A DNA stretch of 64,000 nt from assembly GCA_007115705.1 (NCBI GenBank), contig QXEO01000235.1, forward strand, positions 2,522,741 to 2,586,740. Reading direction: 5' to 3'. Below are positions 34,614 through 47,506 of this stretch, in pieces (positions within the stretch are counted from its first letter, which is position 1; the number at the start of each line of letters is the position of its first letter). The translations under genes were made by a program, and so were the position numbers. The stretch comes from Dactylis glomerata (lineage: Eukaryota > Streptophyta > Magnoliopsida > Poales > Poaceae). The notes beneath the pieces are model-generated. The model was not told the origin of the DNA. It ran no database searches and saw only the letters and a list, made by a program, of their open reading frames with translations.

Positions 34614-37048
34614 CTAGTCATCAACCCGTGCTCCTGCACGGTCTAGCCGTCCTCATAACTTTTACTACTCGTTCTAGAAAGTTATCCTACTACTTCGGAC
34701 TATAGATAGCGAGTTTGTATAATATGTATTTTTTTGAAATCTTGTAGAAATTTGAACTATTGAATACTGGTAAAGACGTTTTAACTAATGATTTTTGTAT
34801 GATACATAATTTTTTCCTAGTTCCTATTACGAAATAGGAAACAACATACAACTAAATTGTCAAGTAATATGCAATATTATAAAATGGGCACAGAGTAATA
34901 TATATCTGATGTCTTTCCCTAGTTTTTCCACGATGGACAAATATCATAATAGATAGGTACCTTTTTAATTTTTTGTGCTCAACATCCCATGTGGACCTTA
35001 CTTCGTGAAACTACATGTGAAAAATCTAGGAGTTTAAGATTTTTTAACAAATTTCTTTTCTCCAGGATGTAATCCATCAGACCCGTCCATTGATATAAAG
35101 TAGATGTTTCAACTCACATTTTTGTATGTATGTTGCAATCCATAATTCCAAGCCAATACGACCAACTTTTGTGTTTCTCAACCGAAGTTGGATCGGATCG
35201 AAGTACACATTTCAGTAGGCATGTCATCTATTTCCAAGATTATAGATATGGCTTTCTATTGAAAAAACATTCTTATAAGAGAGAAATCATGTCTAAAAGA
35301 TGATTTGAAGCTAAAAGGAAAAAACAAACACAATATGCGAAATCACATGACTATGAATCTATTAAACAGTATATAAGTTAGTGCTACAATGACAAAGGGC
35401 CAAACAACTACAAATAATAGTCTAGTGAAAAATACAATACTTTGTTAACAATCTCTCGTATATAAAAATTCTAACATAAACTTAGAAGATATGTTCCTAC
35501 ACCAGTTTTGTCCTTTTAATGTTGTACAACATAATTGAGCAAATAAATAATATTTAGGGGATTCGATGAACCATGAACATAAGTCCATTAGAGTCGTATA
35601 AATTGAATATCAAAAAATAGTGGAGGACATTAACCGTACCTAAATTAGAAATAGCAGGTTATAGAGTACGGGAAACTGAGACCTGGGTGTGTCAAAGCAT
35701 ATAGAACAATAAACATTAGCAATTGATGAAGCATCGCTATATACTTGCATTGTCCGTTATCGCAGTCGTGCAATATACCGCGGTATATTTGTTTCAACCC
35801 TTTGAAAAGCAAGTCGACAGTAGATATATTAGCCAAAAACAACACAATTTGGATCAGATCTATAGTGAGAAGCTTGTACGTGTCTAACTGATAAAATATT
35901 AATTGGCTAGATGCAAACAAAAATAATAAAACAGGATCAAACTATACATGGAACAAATCGTTGTGATACCACCCTGACTTGCCATCCTTTCTCACCCATC
36001 CTATATGATCTTGTAACTATGGTATATACCACAGTATGTCTGTTTCAACCACTTCAAATCTCAAATCTGTTTGTTAGAAAAAATCACAAATCTATGTTAA
36101 TAGTTAAGACAGATCGATGTGATACCCGCTGTGTCATATCTTATGCACATGTTCTCGTTGGAGCATACGACGACTCACCTACGTGCGATATATGTTGCCA
36201 TATCTTTTCTTAATTGTGGGATATATACCACAGTCACGGTATATTCGTTCGACCTCCTAAATCTCAACCTGCGGTATATATACAGGGCAAAAATATCACA
36301 ATTTCAACCATGTATGCAGTGAGAACTGTTCGCCGAACTGGTCAATCATTGAATGGCTAGATGCAAACCGAAATAATAAAGCAGGATGCAAAATACCGTG
36401 TTACGCCGCCTGCAGATATGGCGAGCTCGCGACGTCGCTCACGTTGGCGATACTGTCGGTCTCTTGCCGCATGCTGCGGAGCGCCTCCGGTGGTTCCTTG
36501 CTCCTCCAGAATCCCTTCGATCACCGCTGCCGACGTGTTGATGCCGGCCGTCACAACGTCCTACATACATCCTCACCAGAAGAATAAATTGGTTAATGCT
36601 TCGGTTCATGGGAAAGCTTTTAAAAGATTAAGGCCATGACTTAAATCTCGCACGTACCAGCAGAGCAAAATCAGCACGGTTGATTCGATTGATCGATCTG
36701 GCTTTTCTGCATGAAGCAAGTTAGATACCCTAATTAAGATGCGGTGCAAGCTTATCCATAGCTACATAAATCAGCTGAACCCGTAGATCACTGTTTGCCG
36801 TTGTGGCCAGAAGGAGCTCCGGCGGCGGTACGCGATACGCGGTGAGAGAGCCAAGAGCATGCGGATGTAGGGCTTTTTTTTGGCTGTGAATTTTCGTGAG
36901 GACTCTTGCCCGTCGATGGAGGGCGGTGAAGCCGATTTTCATCTGACGACTGCTATCGTCCGTTGGGTATATCGGATGGATATAATTCTTCTTTTTCTCA
37001 GAATTAACGTGGAGCCTCGTACGGTGCCTCCAATTAGTAAATATAAGA
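34614..37048 (-). mobile_element. Non-autonomous Helitron H3 (inverted partner of H1)
   Basis: It has the same 2,435 bp as H1, with CTAG and hairpin at its left end (34614-34645) and TCTTATATTTACT at its right end on the minus strand. Differences from H1 are scattered single bases. The left flank is A1 LTR and the right flank is copia gag, complementary to the mismatch at H1. The ORFs at 35645-36942 mirror those of H1 and are not genes. Confidence 0.87.
36402..36560 (-). pseudogene. Captured P450 exon fragment in H3
   Basis: Copy of 2071-2229 on the minus strand with a few substitutions (TAGINTSAAV instead of TAGYNTSAAV). It has the same one-base frame change, so the fragment was already broken before the Helitron was copied. 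Confidence 0.65.
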
Positions 37049-37437
37049 TTGAGATAATAGAACTACAGAATTCTGGATGTTAACTTTACGAACTGGTATC
37101 GTATTGTTTGAATGGCAATCTAAAGTTTAAAGTCCTATTGCAAACTTTTGGCAAACCTTGTTTACTCGATGAAAGTTAATAAGTAGTATTAAATCAAGAG
37201 TAACAACTGCAGTGTTAGTATCTAAGTATCACACTTGCCTCCATGATCCTTGATATTCAAAAGTTGTTTTTAGTATCAAGGTTATCTAGGATTTGAAAGA
37301 ATTGTTTCATAAACTATCATATGTGGAAGGTATTGTGATATATGAAACAATGTTTGCTTGCAATGTGATAGAGTATAATTTAGTAAAACACATGTTGTCA
37401 TATTGTATGAGAATTTGCGAAGATTGGAGACAGTAGG
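37049..37437 (+). pseudogene. Degenerate copia gag start
   Basis: This follows piece 4 of the copia leader once the Helitron is removed (join at AGCTATAA|TTGAGATAA). A short run reads NFTNWYRIV, similar to the NFxxWYR segment near the N-terminus of BARE1/Angela Gag, but stops interrupt the frame. It ends at the T2 duplication GTAGG (37433-37437). Confidence 0.45.
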
Positions 37438-37771
37438 TGACAAGGGTATAGATAATAGAGCCCGTTACTTGAGTACCCCTGAGGCCCGTTAAGCTAGACC
37501 CAAGTGTAATCATAGTCGAAATACGAGTTTATGTCATATACCGATGTTGTAATATGTATCGGACCCCTCCCGTTCCTTGAGACCTGGCCACCTATATATA
37601 AGGGCCAGGAGAGGACGGTCAGGGAGAGATTGAAAGTAAGCCAAGTCAACCACCACGTTTACTTTTGATACACACCATCTTTGACTGATTTTACCTTCGA
37701 GTTCATCCGACGCCCTATTCCCCCGATCCTAAGTCCTTCATCTAGGACATTTGTCGAGTTAACCCTCGTCA
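37438..37771 (+). repeat. T2 5' LTR
   Basis: 334 bp, with TATATATA at 37593-37600, followed by the primer site at 37774-37790. It differs clearly from the T1 LTRs (for example CCCGTTACTTGAG against CCCGTTAGTCGAG). Confidence 0.9.
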
Positions 37772-40542
37772 ATTGGCGCCGACCGTGGGGATCAGGGGTG
37801 TCGGAATCATGAATTCGATGGCTTTTTCGCTTTTAGCCAACAGCAGTTCGGAAGTTGACAAAAACCAGATATCCTTCGGAACTGTTGATTCTTAGCATCA
37901 CTCGTCAAACTTCACTCCGATATTCGAGAGCATGGATCAAGATATGGACCTGACAATCGGAAGCTTAAACTTTCGCGTCGGATCTTTAGGCTCGATTCGC
38001 CTTTCAGATCTGGCGAAATCGGATCCATCGGGAAGCGAAGCCAAGACAATTGCAATGTCCGAGTCATCAGTGGGCTCTTCCAGCGAGGCAAACTCGCCGA
38101 TCAGCTTCGCAACAACAGAAATTGCAGGAGAAAAAATCGCAGAAGTCGACAAAACCATGGAAAATCTCGACTTAGGGGATCAACTCGAAGACCTCATGAT
38201 CTGCCATGATGATACTTCAGACAAATCAACAGACACCTGGAAGACAGGATTAGATCTTCATGAGGATGAAAAATCAATATTCTCAAGCTTCAACAGCAAG
38301 TTCGACAATCGATACCAAGTACTCGCAATTATAGGAGACAACTCAGAAGAGCTTGACGAAAACAACAATCCAGTACTCAACCCAGCAAATGTAAATAGAG
38401 GAGCAAATCACTTAGAAGGAGAAACTACAGATTCTCTTGCAAGCATGGAAAAAGTTCGACTATCAGCCGAAGAGTGGAGGATAATCAAAACAGCCGTGGA
38501 ACACGGCGTGCCAATACCAACAGATGCAAGCAAAAATATGCTTTTAGGGTATCATTATGCCTTAAGACAGCAGTCGAAGCAACTAGCAAAAGAGAGAAGT
38601 GAAATACAAAAAAGAAAAGATTCGGCCATTGCAGCAAGCGCAACTTTTCATAAAGCACGCAGCGACGCATCGTACACAAACAGCAGAAGGCATCGTCGAC
38701 ATGGATCAAGGTTTGAAAACCTCAAGTACTCAGAAAGGCAAAGCCTCTCCAAAAACCTCAACTCGTCCTTCCTGTCGGTCGACGAGCAAGGCAACATCAT
38801 ACCAAAGACGCCAGAAGCAGCGCTTGTGGCAGCACACACATATCTGTACACAACATGGCCAAGTCCAGGAGACCCAAGGGAACATATGCACCGGGCAGCA
38901 CTGCAAGGATTAAGGATGGTAGGCAACAAATTGACAGCAAAAGAAGAGGAGGCACATCGCAATAAAGGAACGCATAAACCAAGGTCACCACGCCGTCACA
39001 ATAGTCCTCGGCACAGGAGTAGTAGTCGGCAATCTAGAACACCATCGCCAAGGCGACATAAAAAGTCTGAAGCATGGAGGAACCCAAAGGTCCAGGACTC
39101 CCACCAAAGCATATGACTACGAAGACAATGAAAAAGAGATGGGGGCATCATACTATACTCACAGAGTTTGCACCACGCCAGTACCCAAGGGTTTCAAACT
39201 ACCCCACGACCAGCAAAAGTATGATGGATCTCAGGAGCCACAGTCATGGCTCTCGGATTACTTACAGGCAGTAAAAATATTGGGAGGAACAAAGGAAATA
39301 GCAATGCAAAGCTTGCAATTACACCTCACCGGCGCAGCAAGGTCATGGTTAAGCAAATTAGAAAGATGAACAATTGGAAGTTGGGAGGAACTCACAAAGC
39401 AATTCACAAGTAACTTCAAGTCGACCTATAAGCGGCCAGCTTCGATAGAAGAAGTCAAAGTCTGCGTACAGCAACGCAATGAGGTACTAAGGTCGTATAT
39501 CCAAAGGTGGAGCATTATCAAGAATTCTGCAGTCGAAGTTTCAGACGAGAGAGCAATAGACGCCTTCACGCTTGGGTTGCGACGAGGAGACCTAGTCAAA
39601 GAAATGGGCAGAATTAAGCCAAAGACAGTATCCGATTTAATGGATATAGCGAACAGATTTGTAGATGGCGAAGATGCATGCAACAACAAACAAACACGAT
39701 CACCAGAAGACGACAGAGGAAACAGATACGGTGGCCAAATGAGGAGATACCGCTATTACGACAACTACGGCTCCCACAGCCAAGTAGCCGCGGGATACAA
39801 AGACAATAATTATCAAGTAGATGACCATAGAAACTCAGGATACCGCAGCTACGGAAGAGCAGATTATGGGAGCAGCAAAAGGTTTCAGTCAAGGGAACCT
39901 CGAGAATACAACCCATCACCAGATGATATGCTAAACGGACCGTGCCATATACACTCCACGTTCGTCGATGGAAAAAGAGTGTCCAGACACACAATGAAAG
40001 ACTGCAAAACATTCTTAAAACTCCAGGAGGCAGCAGTAAGCAAACAAGCCGAAACAAAGAGACAGGGATACAAAGGGAACACGAACAACGCACCTACCAC
40101 AGCTCAACAGGCAAACAATGGAGCCTCTCAAGGTCAAAACCAGCCAAGTCAAGGACACGACAATGATGGAGGATATGTCCCGTCCAAAGGGCACATCACA
40201 CCAATCATACAACCAGTACCAAAGTCGAACAAAGAGGAAAAGAGCATAACTCGACAAGTTAACCTAGCACTAACATCACCTCCAGCAACCACAGAATATC
40301 TACATTGGTCAGAGCAACCCATAGAATTTAGCAGGGAGGATCACCCTATAACAGTACCTCGGCCGGGAAACGCACCTCTGGTACTCAAAGCTCAAATCGG
40401 GACATACGACGTTGATAGATTATTCATGGATGCAGGGAGCGGAATAAATCTGATATACGCAAAGACACTCCTGGCAATGCACATATCATCAGAGTTTCTG
40501 AAGACAATAGATTGTTCCTTCCACGGAATCGTCCCAGGAAGC

Positions 40543-42081
40543 TGATGTCTACGCACTTCTATTCTTGTAGACACTTGTTGGGCCTCCAAGTGCAGAGGTT
40601 TGTAGAACAGCAGCAAGTTTCCCTTAAGTGGATCACCCAAGGTTTATCGAACTCAGGGAGGTTAGAGGTCAAAGCTATCCCTCTCAAGCAACCCTGCAAT
40701 TACGATACAGAAAGTCTCTTGTGTCCCCAACACACCCAATACACTTGTCAGATGTATAGGTGCACTAGTTCGGCGAAGAGATAGTGAAATACAAGTGGTA
40801 TAGATGATTATAAGTAGCAAACGTGACGTGAAATAAATATCACTGCGAGCAAACAAGTAACAAAATAGCAAGTAAACGGTATGCAATGCTTGGAAACAAG
40901 GCCTAGGGATCATACTTTCACTAGTGGACACACTCCCAACAATATAACATGACTGAACAAATAACTTCTCTTTGCTAAGGCACTCTGAATTACTCTCCTA
41001 TTGAATAACACTAATCATTGCGTAGTGGCTACAGAAGCACCCCTTAAAGTTCATCAAGTACTTGACAAACACCACTCATAGAGATATCCAAATCAAATCA
41101 CAATTCAAGATAGAAATCATTGCAACTTAGACCAAGTACTAACACGGTGCACACACTGTCAACATTACACCATGAAAGGAGGAATAGATCACTCAAACTA
41201 TCATAGCAATAATTATTCTCATAATCCACAAGAGATCACAATCATAGCCTAAACCAAGTACCACCATGATGCACGCACTGTCACCGTTACACCAAGGCAG
41301 GAGGAATAGATTACTTTAATAACATCACTAGAGTACACAAAATATCTGAATAATAACATGTACTTGTTCAACATGATACAAAGCTCACGATCACATAAAG
41401 ATCACATCATGGGAGAGAGAGGTGAACCACATAGCTACCGGTAGAGCCCTCAGCCCCGAGGATGAACTACTCCCTCCTCATCATAGGAGACAGCAAGGTT
41501 GATGGAGATGGCGGTGAGGTCGATGGAGACGGCGGAGACGGCGATGGAGACCGATGGAGATGGCTCCGGGGGCACTTCTCCGTCCCGGCAGGGTGCCGGA
41601 ACAAAGACTTCTGTCCCCCGAAATTCGTCGGTGGCGGCGGCGGAACTGCGGAACTCTTTCTGGAAATTTTGCCGAATCCCCTAGGGTTTTCCGTCCCGAG
41701 GCTTTATATAGGCGAAGGGGCGTCGCGAGAGGGCATCCAGGGGCTCCTCACACATGGGTGGCGCGGCCAGGGCCTGGGCCGCGCCACCCTAGTGTGAGGG
41801 CAGGCCCTGGCCCCTCTCCGGCTCTCTTTCGGATGTCTGGATGCTCCCGGGAAAAATAAGACTTCTGGCTTTGGTTTCATCCAATTCCGAGAATATTTCC
41901 TGTGTATCACTTCTGAAACACAAAAACAGCAGAAAACAGGGAACTGGCACTGTGGCATCTTGTCAATAGGTTAGTTCCAGAAATCGCATAAAAACGCCAC
42001 GAAGTGTAACGAAACACAAGGCAAATGGTGTAAAAACAAGCATGGAGCATCAAAAATTATAGATACGTTTGAGACGTATCA
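40543..42081 (-). repeat. L1 3' LTR
   Basis: 1,539 bp. A minus-strand TATA (TATATAAAGC, complement of 41702-41711) and a GC inverted repeat (GGCGCGGCC and GGGCCGCGCC near 41760-41786) are visible. About a dozen single-base differences from the 5' LTR by eye. The ORFs at 41462-41958 are LTR sequence. Confidence 0.92.
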
Positions 42082-42095
42082 GCATCCCCAAGCTT

Positions 42096-45000
42096 AACTC
42101 CTGCTCGTCCTCGAGTAGGTAAGTGATAACAAAAGAAATAATTTTTGAGGTGACATGCACCTACACAATCTTGATCATATATGTAAGCATTTGTGAGCTG
42201 GGATCATAAGAACTTAAAACATGGGCATGAAGATATAATCATGACAATAAGAACTTAGCAACCATGTTGTAAACATGAAAATGAACACAAACAAAAGATC
42301 ATGATAATGAAACAATGAAAGTCAAACATGTGTTCAAATCATAAGGAAAAACATACAAAAGGTTTTCAGCTTGTCCTTCAAAGAGAGCAAAACATAAATG
42401 CATAGGACACCTTCAAGTTTAAGAGGGCGACTAGATACAAATAATTTAAGAACAAGTGAAACCAACAATATGAGTCAATCAATGAACTTTGGGACAATGC
42501 ATATCACACTAAGAATGACAACTATGCTCTCTTAATGGTGCATAAAGAAAGAAGGTGGTGACTCAACATAAAAGTAAAAGAAAGGCCCTTCGCAGAGGGA
42601 AGCAGTGATTGCAAGTTTTATAACCTTCAAAAATTATGGTACTTACCGGCTTTGAGCTCTCATTGCCCCCATCATAAGCATCTTGAATGGTTAAAGTTAA
42701 TGCGAGAACAATTATGATGCATATGCTTGACAAATCATAAGTTGAAAACCTCGTGCCCCGTGAATACGAGTACCCAAACCTCATGCTACTTTACTTAGAG
42801 TCCCAAGCAAGGCTCTTGTCATTGTAAGTATATGCATATCATTGAGAACCGCCAATGGGGTACCTCCGTGCCCGATGACATGGAACAAGCCCACACCAAA
42901 ATGACAGGACAAGCAGACAATGAACACCTCGACATCTCTTTTATTCGCCTTTTGTTTAGCTTTTTATTGTGAGATGCGTCGTCGAATGTTCACCATGGGT
43001 ATGCTGCAAATTTCCACCATGAATTATGCATGGCTTAGATTGGCGGCCCGGCATTTCCCTAACACATATACAAACTCCATGATCCCTACAAGATTCCCAA
43101 TTCATTTCACACCGCGGGCATCCATAAACAAAAGATCACGATATCAACTCAATTAAGAAGTGCAATGTTGAAAGCTTGCCCCATGATAGCATGGATGGGC
43201 TAGAATCCAACTTACAACTTGCAAGCATAACAACTCAACATAAGAGACCACAATGTCAAATTTTTAAGAACAGGAAAAAGTAAAGTGTGCCTTCCGGTTT
43301 GTGAGAGCTTTACTGACCGAATTTCGCATAACACTGGTAAGAGTTTAATTTGAAGAGAAAATAAAAGCAAGTCAAATTTACTTGGAATAGCAAATTGCTA
43401 GTAGGTATGTATGGTGGACACTTTGGAAAACTTTGGCTTTTAGGAGTTGGATGCACGAGTAGAGCTCATACTCAGTACAAGGCGAGGGCTAGCAAAAGAC
43501 TGGGAGCGACCAACTAAGAGAGCAATAATGGCCATAATCATGCAACGCGACAAAGCGACATTAAAAGAAGCATAAGATGGCATCAAAAGTCAAAAACTAA
43601 ATGATCATGAAGGCTATTGGCGACTTTTTAAGAGTCTAACATGTGTGAGCATGCGCCAAGTCAACCCAAATAAAGCATCAAGGAGAAAACCAAAATAATG
43701 CTTCCATACAATAAAAACAACGCATGATTTTTTCAAAGGCTCATTAAGCAATCTCAGTTATTTGAGACAAGTCATGCTACAGCAAAACCACTAAGCATAC
43801 TATCAAAAAGACATCAAGCATGACATGAAAAAGCCTAAGCCGCAGTCTACACAAGCTCCTTCTTGTACCACTTTTTTGCATAAAGCTTTTTCTCTTTTCC
43901 AACACCATTTGAAATTTTTATAAACACCTCTTTTGATGAAAACCAATAAAGATCAGAGGCAAAAATACACCTTGATGAAAAGATATAACAAGGTCTGAAC
44001 GCAAATCAAGGTGAAAACGAAAACCAAAAGCAGTAGCAGAAAAAGAGAACACTCATTGAACGATAAGAGTGAAAACTAGAGTGTTCTTGGCAATGAAAAA
44101 TGAGTTCATCTCCTCCAAAAGGAACATGATGTGATCTAACCATTTATTGCAGCAAACAAAACTAAACTAAAAACTAAAACAACTGACGCTCCAAGAAAAA
44201 CACATAGTGCATGAAGCAATAAAAATATAGTGTTTTGAAAGGTGACCTGATTTTTGCCGATGAAGAAGGGGTGCCTCGGGGGCATCCCCAAGCTTTGACG
44301 CTTGTACTTCTTGGATATTTCTTGGGGTGGCATGGGCATCCCCAAGCTTGAGCTTTTGTCCATTCTTCAACTCATCTCATCATTCTCCAATCCCTACACT
44401 TGAAAACTTCCTTCATACAAAACTAAACACAAATCTATTAGCAACATTAGTATAAGCATAATAATATAATCAACCTCTTTTTGCTACAGGTTTCAACCTA
44501 AAACCACCACATATTAAGCATATACTACTGTAGCAACTTCCCAAAAAGTTCCATGATCAAAAGAACTCAAAAAGAAAGCGATAAAGTGGCAAACACAAAT
44601 ATTGGCAGAAATCTGTCAAAACTGAACAGCTGACAAAGGTCGAATTTTTGAGGGGTTTTCTGTTGCTCAAATCAAAAAGTGTTCAACTAACAAAAGTTTG
44701 GATATAACCTGGGGCATATGCACAAGAAATTGCAGGTCCAAAAGATAAACAGAGAATTTTCACGAATTTTTACGGTGCAGCACCGAAAACAGTTTCAGGA
44801 CAGCAACATCCCCAAATCTTTACCTCACTCAAATTAGAGGCTTCTCTTGGCACAAAAACGAAATAAAAAGGATAAGGAGCGGTTATTACAGTAGTAATAA
44901 CTTCCAAGAATCAAATAAAATAAAAAAGTACTGAAAATAAACAATGGGTTATCTCCCAAGAGTGCTTTTCTTTAACGCCTTTGAGCTAGGCGCAGTAATT

Positions 45001-45227
45001 TGCAAAGATGCTCATGTGGGCGCCATATAAGAGCTTGAGGCAAAGGCGCCATATAGGAACTTAAAGCAATAGAGAGCATAAAAAAGCAAAGGTGAAAGAC
45101 ATTTATATCTAAACCACTTCCTATGCATAGGAATCTTGTAAGAAAATAAATCAACGAGGCACATAGTAGCAAGCATGGATAGATAAAACAAGTGCCACTT
45201 CAAGATTTGCAACATAAAGAGGGGAAA
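42096..45227 (-). other. L1 internal non-coding region
   Basis: About 3.1 kb without a recognised gene. Blocks at about 42380-42610 and 43440-43560 match the 3' non-coding region of A1. There are two nearby copies of GGGCATCCCCAAGCTT (about 44280 and 44335), which resemble the polypurine tract and may be relics of an older 3' end. Confidence 0.6.
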
Positions 45228-45827
45228 CTAAATATTGTTGAGATCCATCAAACCATGTTTCCCTCTCTCATAATAACTTTCAGTAGCATCATGAATAGAA
45301 CTAACAATATAACTATCACATAAAACATCCCTATCATGAGCCACATGCATGAAAGAATTAATACTCACCACAGGAACAATAGTAGTAGGAGCAGATTCAA
45401 CAGAATAATTATTCTCATCACCATAATCATCATAAATAGGAGGCATATTGTAATCATAACTAGTTTTCTCCTCAAAAGTAGGTGGACTGAAAATATTATA
45501 CTCATCATCACAAGCTAGAGAACTACTATGTCGCAAAGCATACTCATCAAACATATCATCATAAGAAGGAACATCACATATGGGAGATAAAATATCATCA
45601 GAGCAAATTTTCTCCACTAAAGATGGGGAACTAAAAATATCATGCTTAACAAAACCAGCTTCCCCAAGCTTAGACTTTTCTATAGTATTAGCAACAACGG
45701 TGTTCAAAGCATTCATACTAACAACACTATTAGCATGCAAATTAAGCTCCAAAGGTTTTTCAATTTTCTCTTCAAACACTTCATATCTAAACTCAGGAAA
45801 AAGACTACAGAACTTTTTGTTTTCCAT
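45228..45827 (-). CDS. L1 ORF, 199 residues, unrecognised
   Basis: An open frame runs from ATG 45827 to a stop at 45228, lying just inside the primer site where gag would start. It is strongly acidic (many Asp/Glu), with two related segments (HDIFSSPSLVEKICSDD and YNIFSPPTFEEKTSYD), which suggests an internal duplication. No gag domain, zinc knuckle or membrane helix is seen. It may be the remnant of an Athila Gag N-terminal region. Whether it is translated is unknown. Confidence 0.45.
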   Translation of the reverse strand: MENKKFCSLFPEFRYEVFEEKIEKPLELNLHANSVVSMNALNTVVANTIEKSKLGEAGFVKHDIFSSPSLVEKICSDDILSPICDVPSYDDMFDEYALRHSSSLACDDEYNIFSPPTFEEKTSYDYNMPPIYDDYGDENNYSVESAPTTIVPVVSINSFMHVAHDRDVLCDSYIVSSIHDATESYYERGKHGLMDLNNI

Positions 45828-45940
45828 TAAGCCAAACTAGTGAAAATAAAAACAAGAAACAAAAAGATATAATTGCAGAATCTAAAGGAAATAACTCCGA
45901 GTACTCACACAGGAGGATGCGAGTACCTTTTACCTTACCT

Positions 45941-45957
45941 CCCCGACAACGGCGCCA
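45941..45957 (-). other. L1 primer binding site
   Basis: TGGCGCCGTTGTCGGGG on the minus strand lies about 10 bases inside the 5' LTR end, the tRNA-Asp type as in A1. Confidence 0.75.
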
Positions 45958-45967
45958 GAAAAGAGCT

Positions 45968-47506
45968 TGATGTCTACGCACTTCTATTCTTGTAGACACT
46001 TGTTGGGCCTCCAAGTGCAGAGGTTTGTAGAACAGCAGCAAGTTTCCCTTAAGTGGATCACCCAAGGTTTATCGAACTCAGGGAGGTTAGAGGTCAAAGC
46101 TATCCCTCTCAAGCAACCCTGCAATTACGATACAGAAAGTCTCTTGTGTCCCCAACACACCCAATACACTTGTCAGATGTATAGGTGCACTAGTTCGGCG
46201 AAGAGATAGTGAAATACAAGTGGTATAGATGATTATAAGTAGCAAACGTGACGTGAAATAAATATCGCTGCGAGCAAACAAGTAACAAAATAGCAAGTAA
46301 ACGGTATGCAATGCTTGGAAACAAGGCCTAGGGATCATACTTTCACTAGTGGACACACTCCCAACAATATAACATGACTGAACAAATAACTTCTCTTTGC
46401 TAAGGCACTCTGAATTACTCTCCTATTGAATAACACTAATCATTGCGTAGTGGCTACAGAAGCACCCCTTAAAGTTCATCAAGTACTTGACAAACACCAC
46501 TCATAGAGATATCCAAATCAAATCACAATTCAAGATAGAAATCATTGCAACTTAGACCAAGTACTAACACGGTGCACACACTGTCAACATTACACCATGA
46601 AAGGAGGAATAGATCACTCAAACTATCATAGAAATAATTATTCTCATAATCCACAAGAGATCACAATCATAGCCTAAACCAAGTACCACCATGATGCACG
46701 CACTGTCACCGTTACACCAAGGCAGGAGGAATAGATTACTTTAATAACATCACTAGAGTACACAAAATATCTGAATAATAACATGTACTTGTTCAACATG
46801 ATACAAAGCTCATGATCACATAAAGATCACATCATGGGAGAGAGAGGTGAACCACATAGCTACCGGTAGAGCCCTCAGCCCCGAGGATGAACTACTCTCT
46901 CCTCATCATAGGAGACAGCAAGGTTGATGGAGATGGCGGTGAGGTCGATGGAGACGGCGGAGACGGCGATGGAGACCGATGGAGATGGCTCCGGGGGCAC
47001 TTCCCCGTCCCGGCAGGGTGCCGGAACAGAGACTTCTGTCCCCCGAAATTCGTCGGTGGTGGCGGCGGAACTGCGGAACTCTTTCTGGAAATTTTGCCGA
47101 ATCCCCTAGGGTTTTCCGTCCCGAGGCTTTATATAGGCGAAGGGGCGTCGCGAGAGGGCAGCCAGGGGCTCCTCACACATGGGTGGCGCGGCCAGGGCCT
47201 GGGCCGCGCCACCCTAGTGTGAGGGCAGGCCCTGGCCCCTCTCCGGCTCTCTTTCGGATGTCTGGATGCTCCCGGGAAAAATAAGACTTCTGGCTTTGGT
47301 TTCGTCAAATTCCGTGAATATTTCCTGTGTATCACTTCTGAAACACAAAAACAGCAGAAAACAGGGAACTAGCACTGTGGCATCTTGTCAATAGGTTAGT
47401 TCCAGAAATCGCATAAAAACGCCACGAAGTGTAACGAAACACAAGGCAAATGGTGTAAAAACAAGCATGGAGCATCAAAAATTATAGATACGTTTGAGAC
47501 GTATCA
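45968..47506 (-). repeat. L1 5' LTR
   Basis: Same 1,539-bp length as the 3' LTR with no indel noted. It is followed on the plus strand by the duplication GAAGC and the rest of the T2 protease. Confidence 0.92.

Larger units (their letters stand above)
40543..47506 (-). mobile_element. Non-autonomous gypsy element L1 (Athila-like ends, almost no coding)
   Basis: This complete 6,964-bp element on the minus strand has LTRs of 1,539 bp at 40543-42081 and 45968-47506. It has the perfect duplication GAAGC (40538-40542, 47507-47511), a polypurine tract (AAGCTTGGGGATGC, 42082-42095) and a primer site (45941-45957). The 3.9-kb inside has one ORF near the 5' end (45228-45827) and no polymerase. LTR start TGATACGTCTC and the tract AAGCTTGGGGATGC are typical of Athila-type elements in Triticeae. 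Confidence 0.9.

Noticed and set aside
34614..37048. A large inverted duplication including H1 and H3
   Set aside because: Only the Helitron itself is repeated; the flanks on both sides differ, so this is two Helitron insertions with exchanged flanks.
1582..37049. Assembly error as full explanation for the inversion
   Set aside because: Not excluded. Two identical 2.4-kb inverted copies can mislead assembly, so it is kept as the stated alternative; the sequence alone cannot decide.
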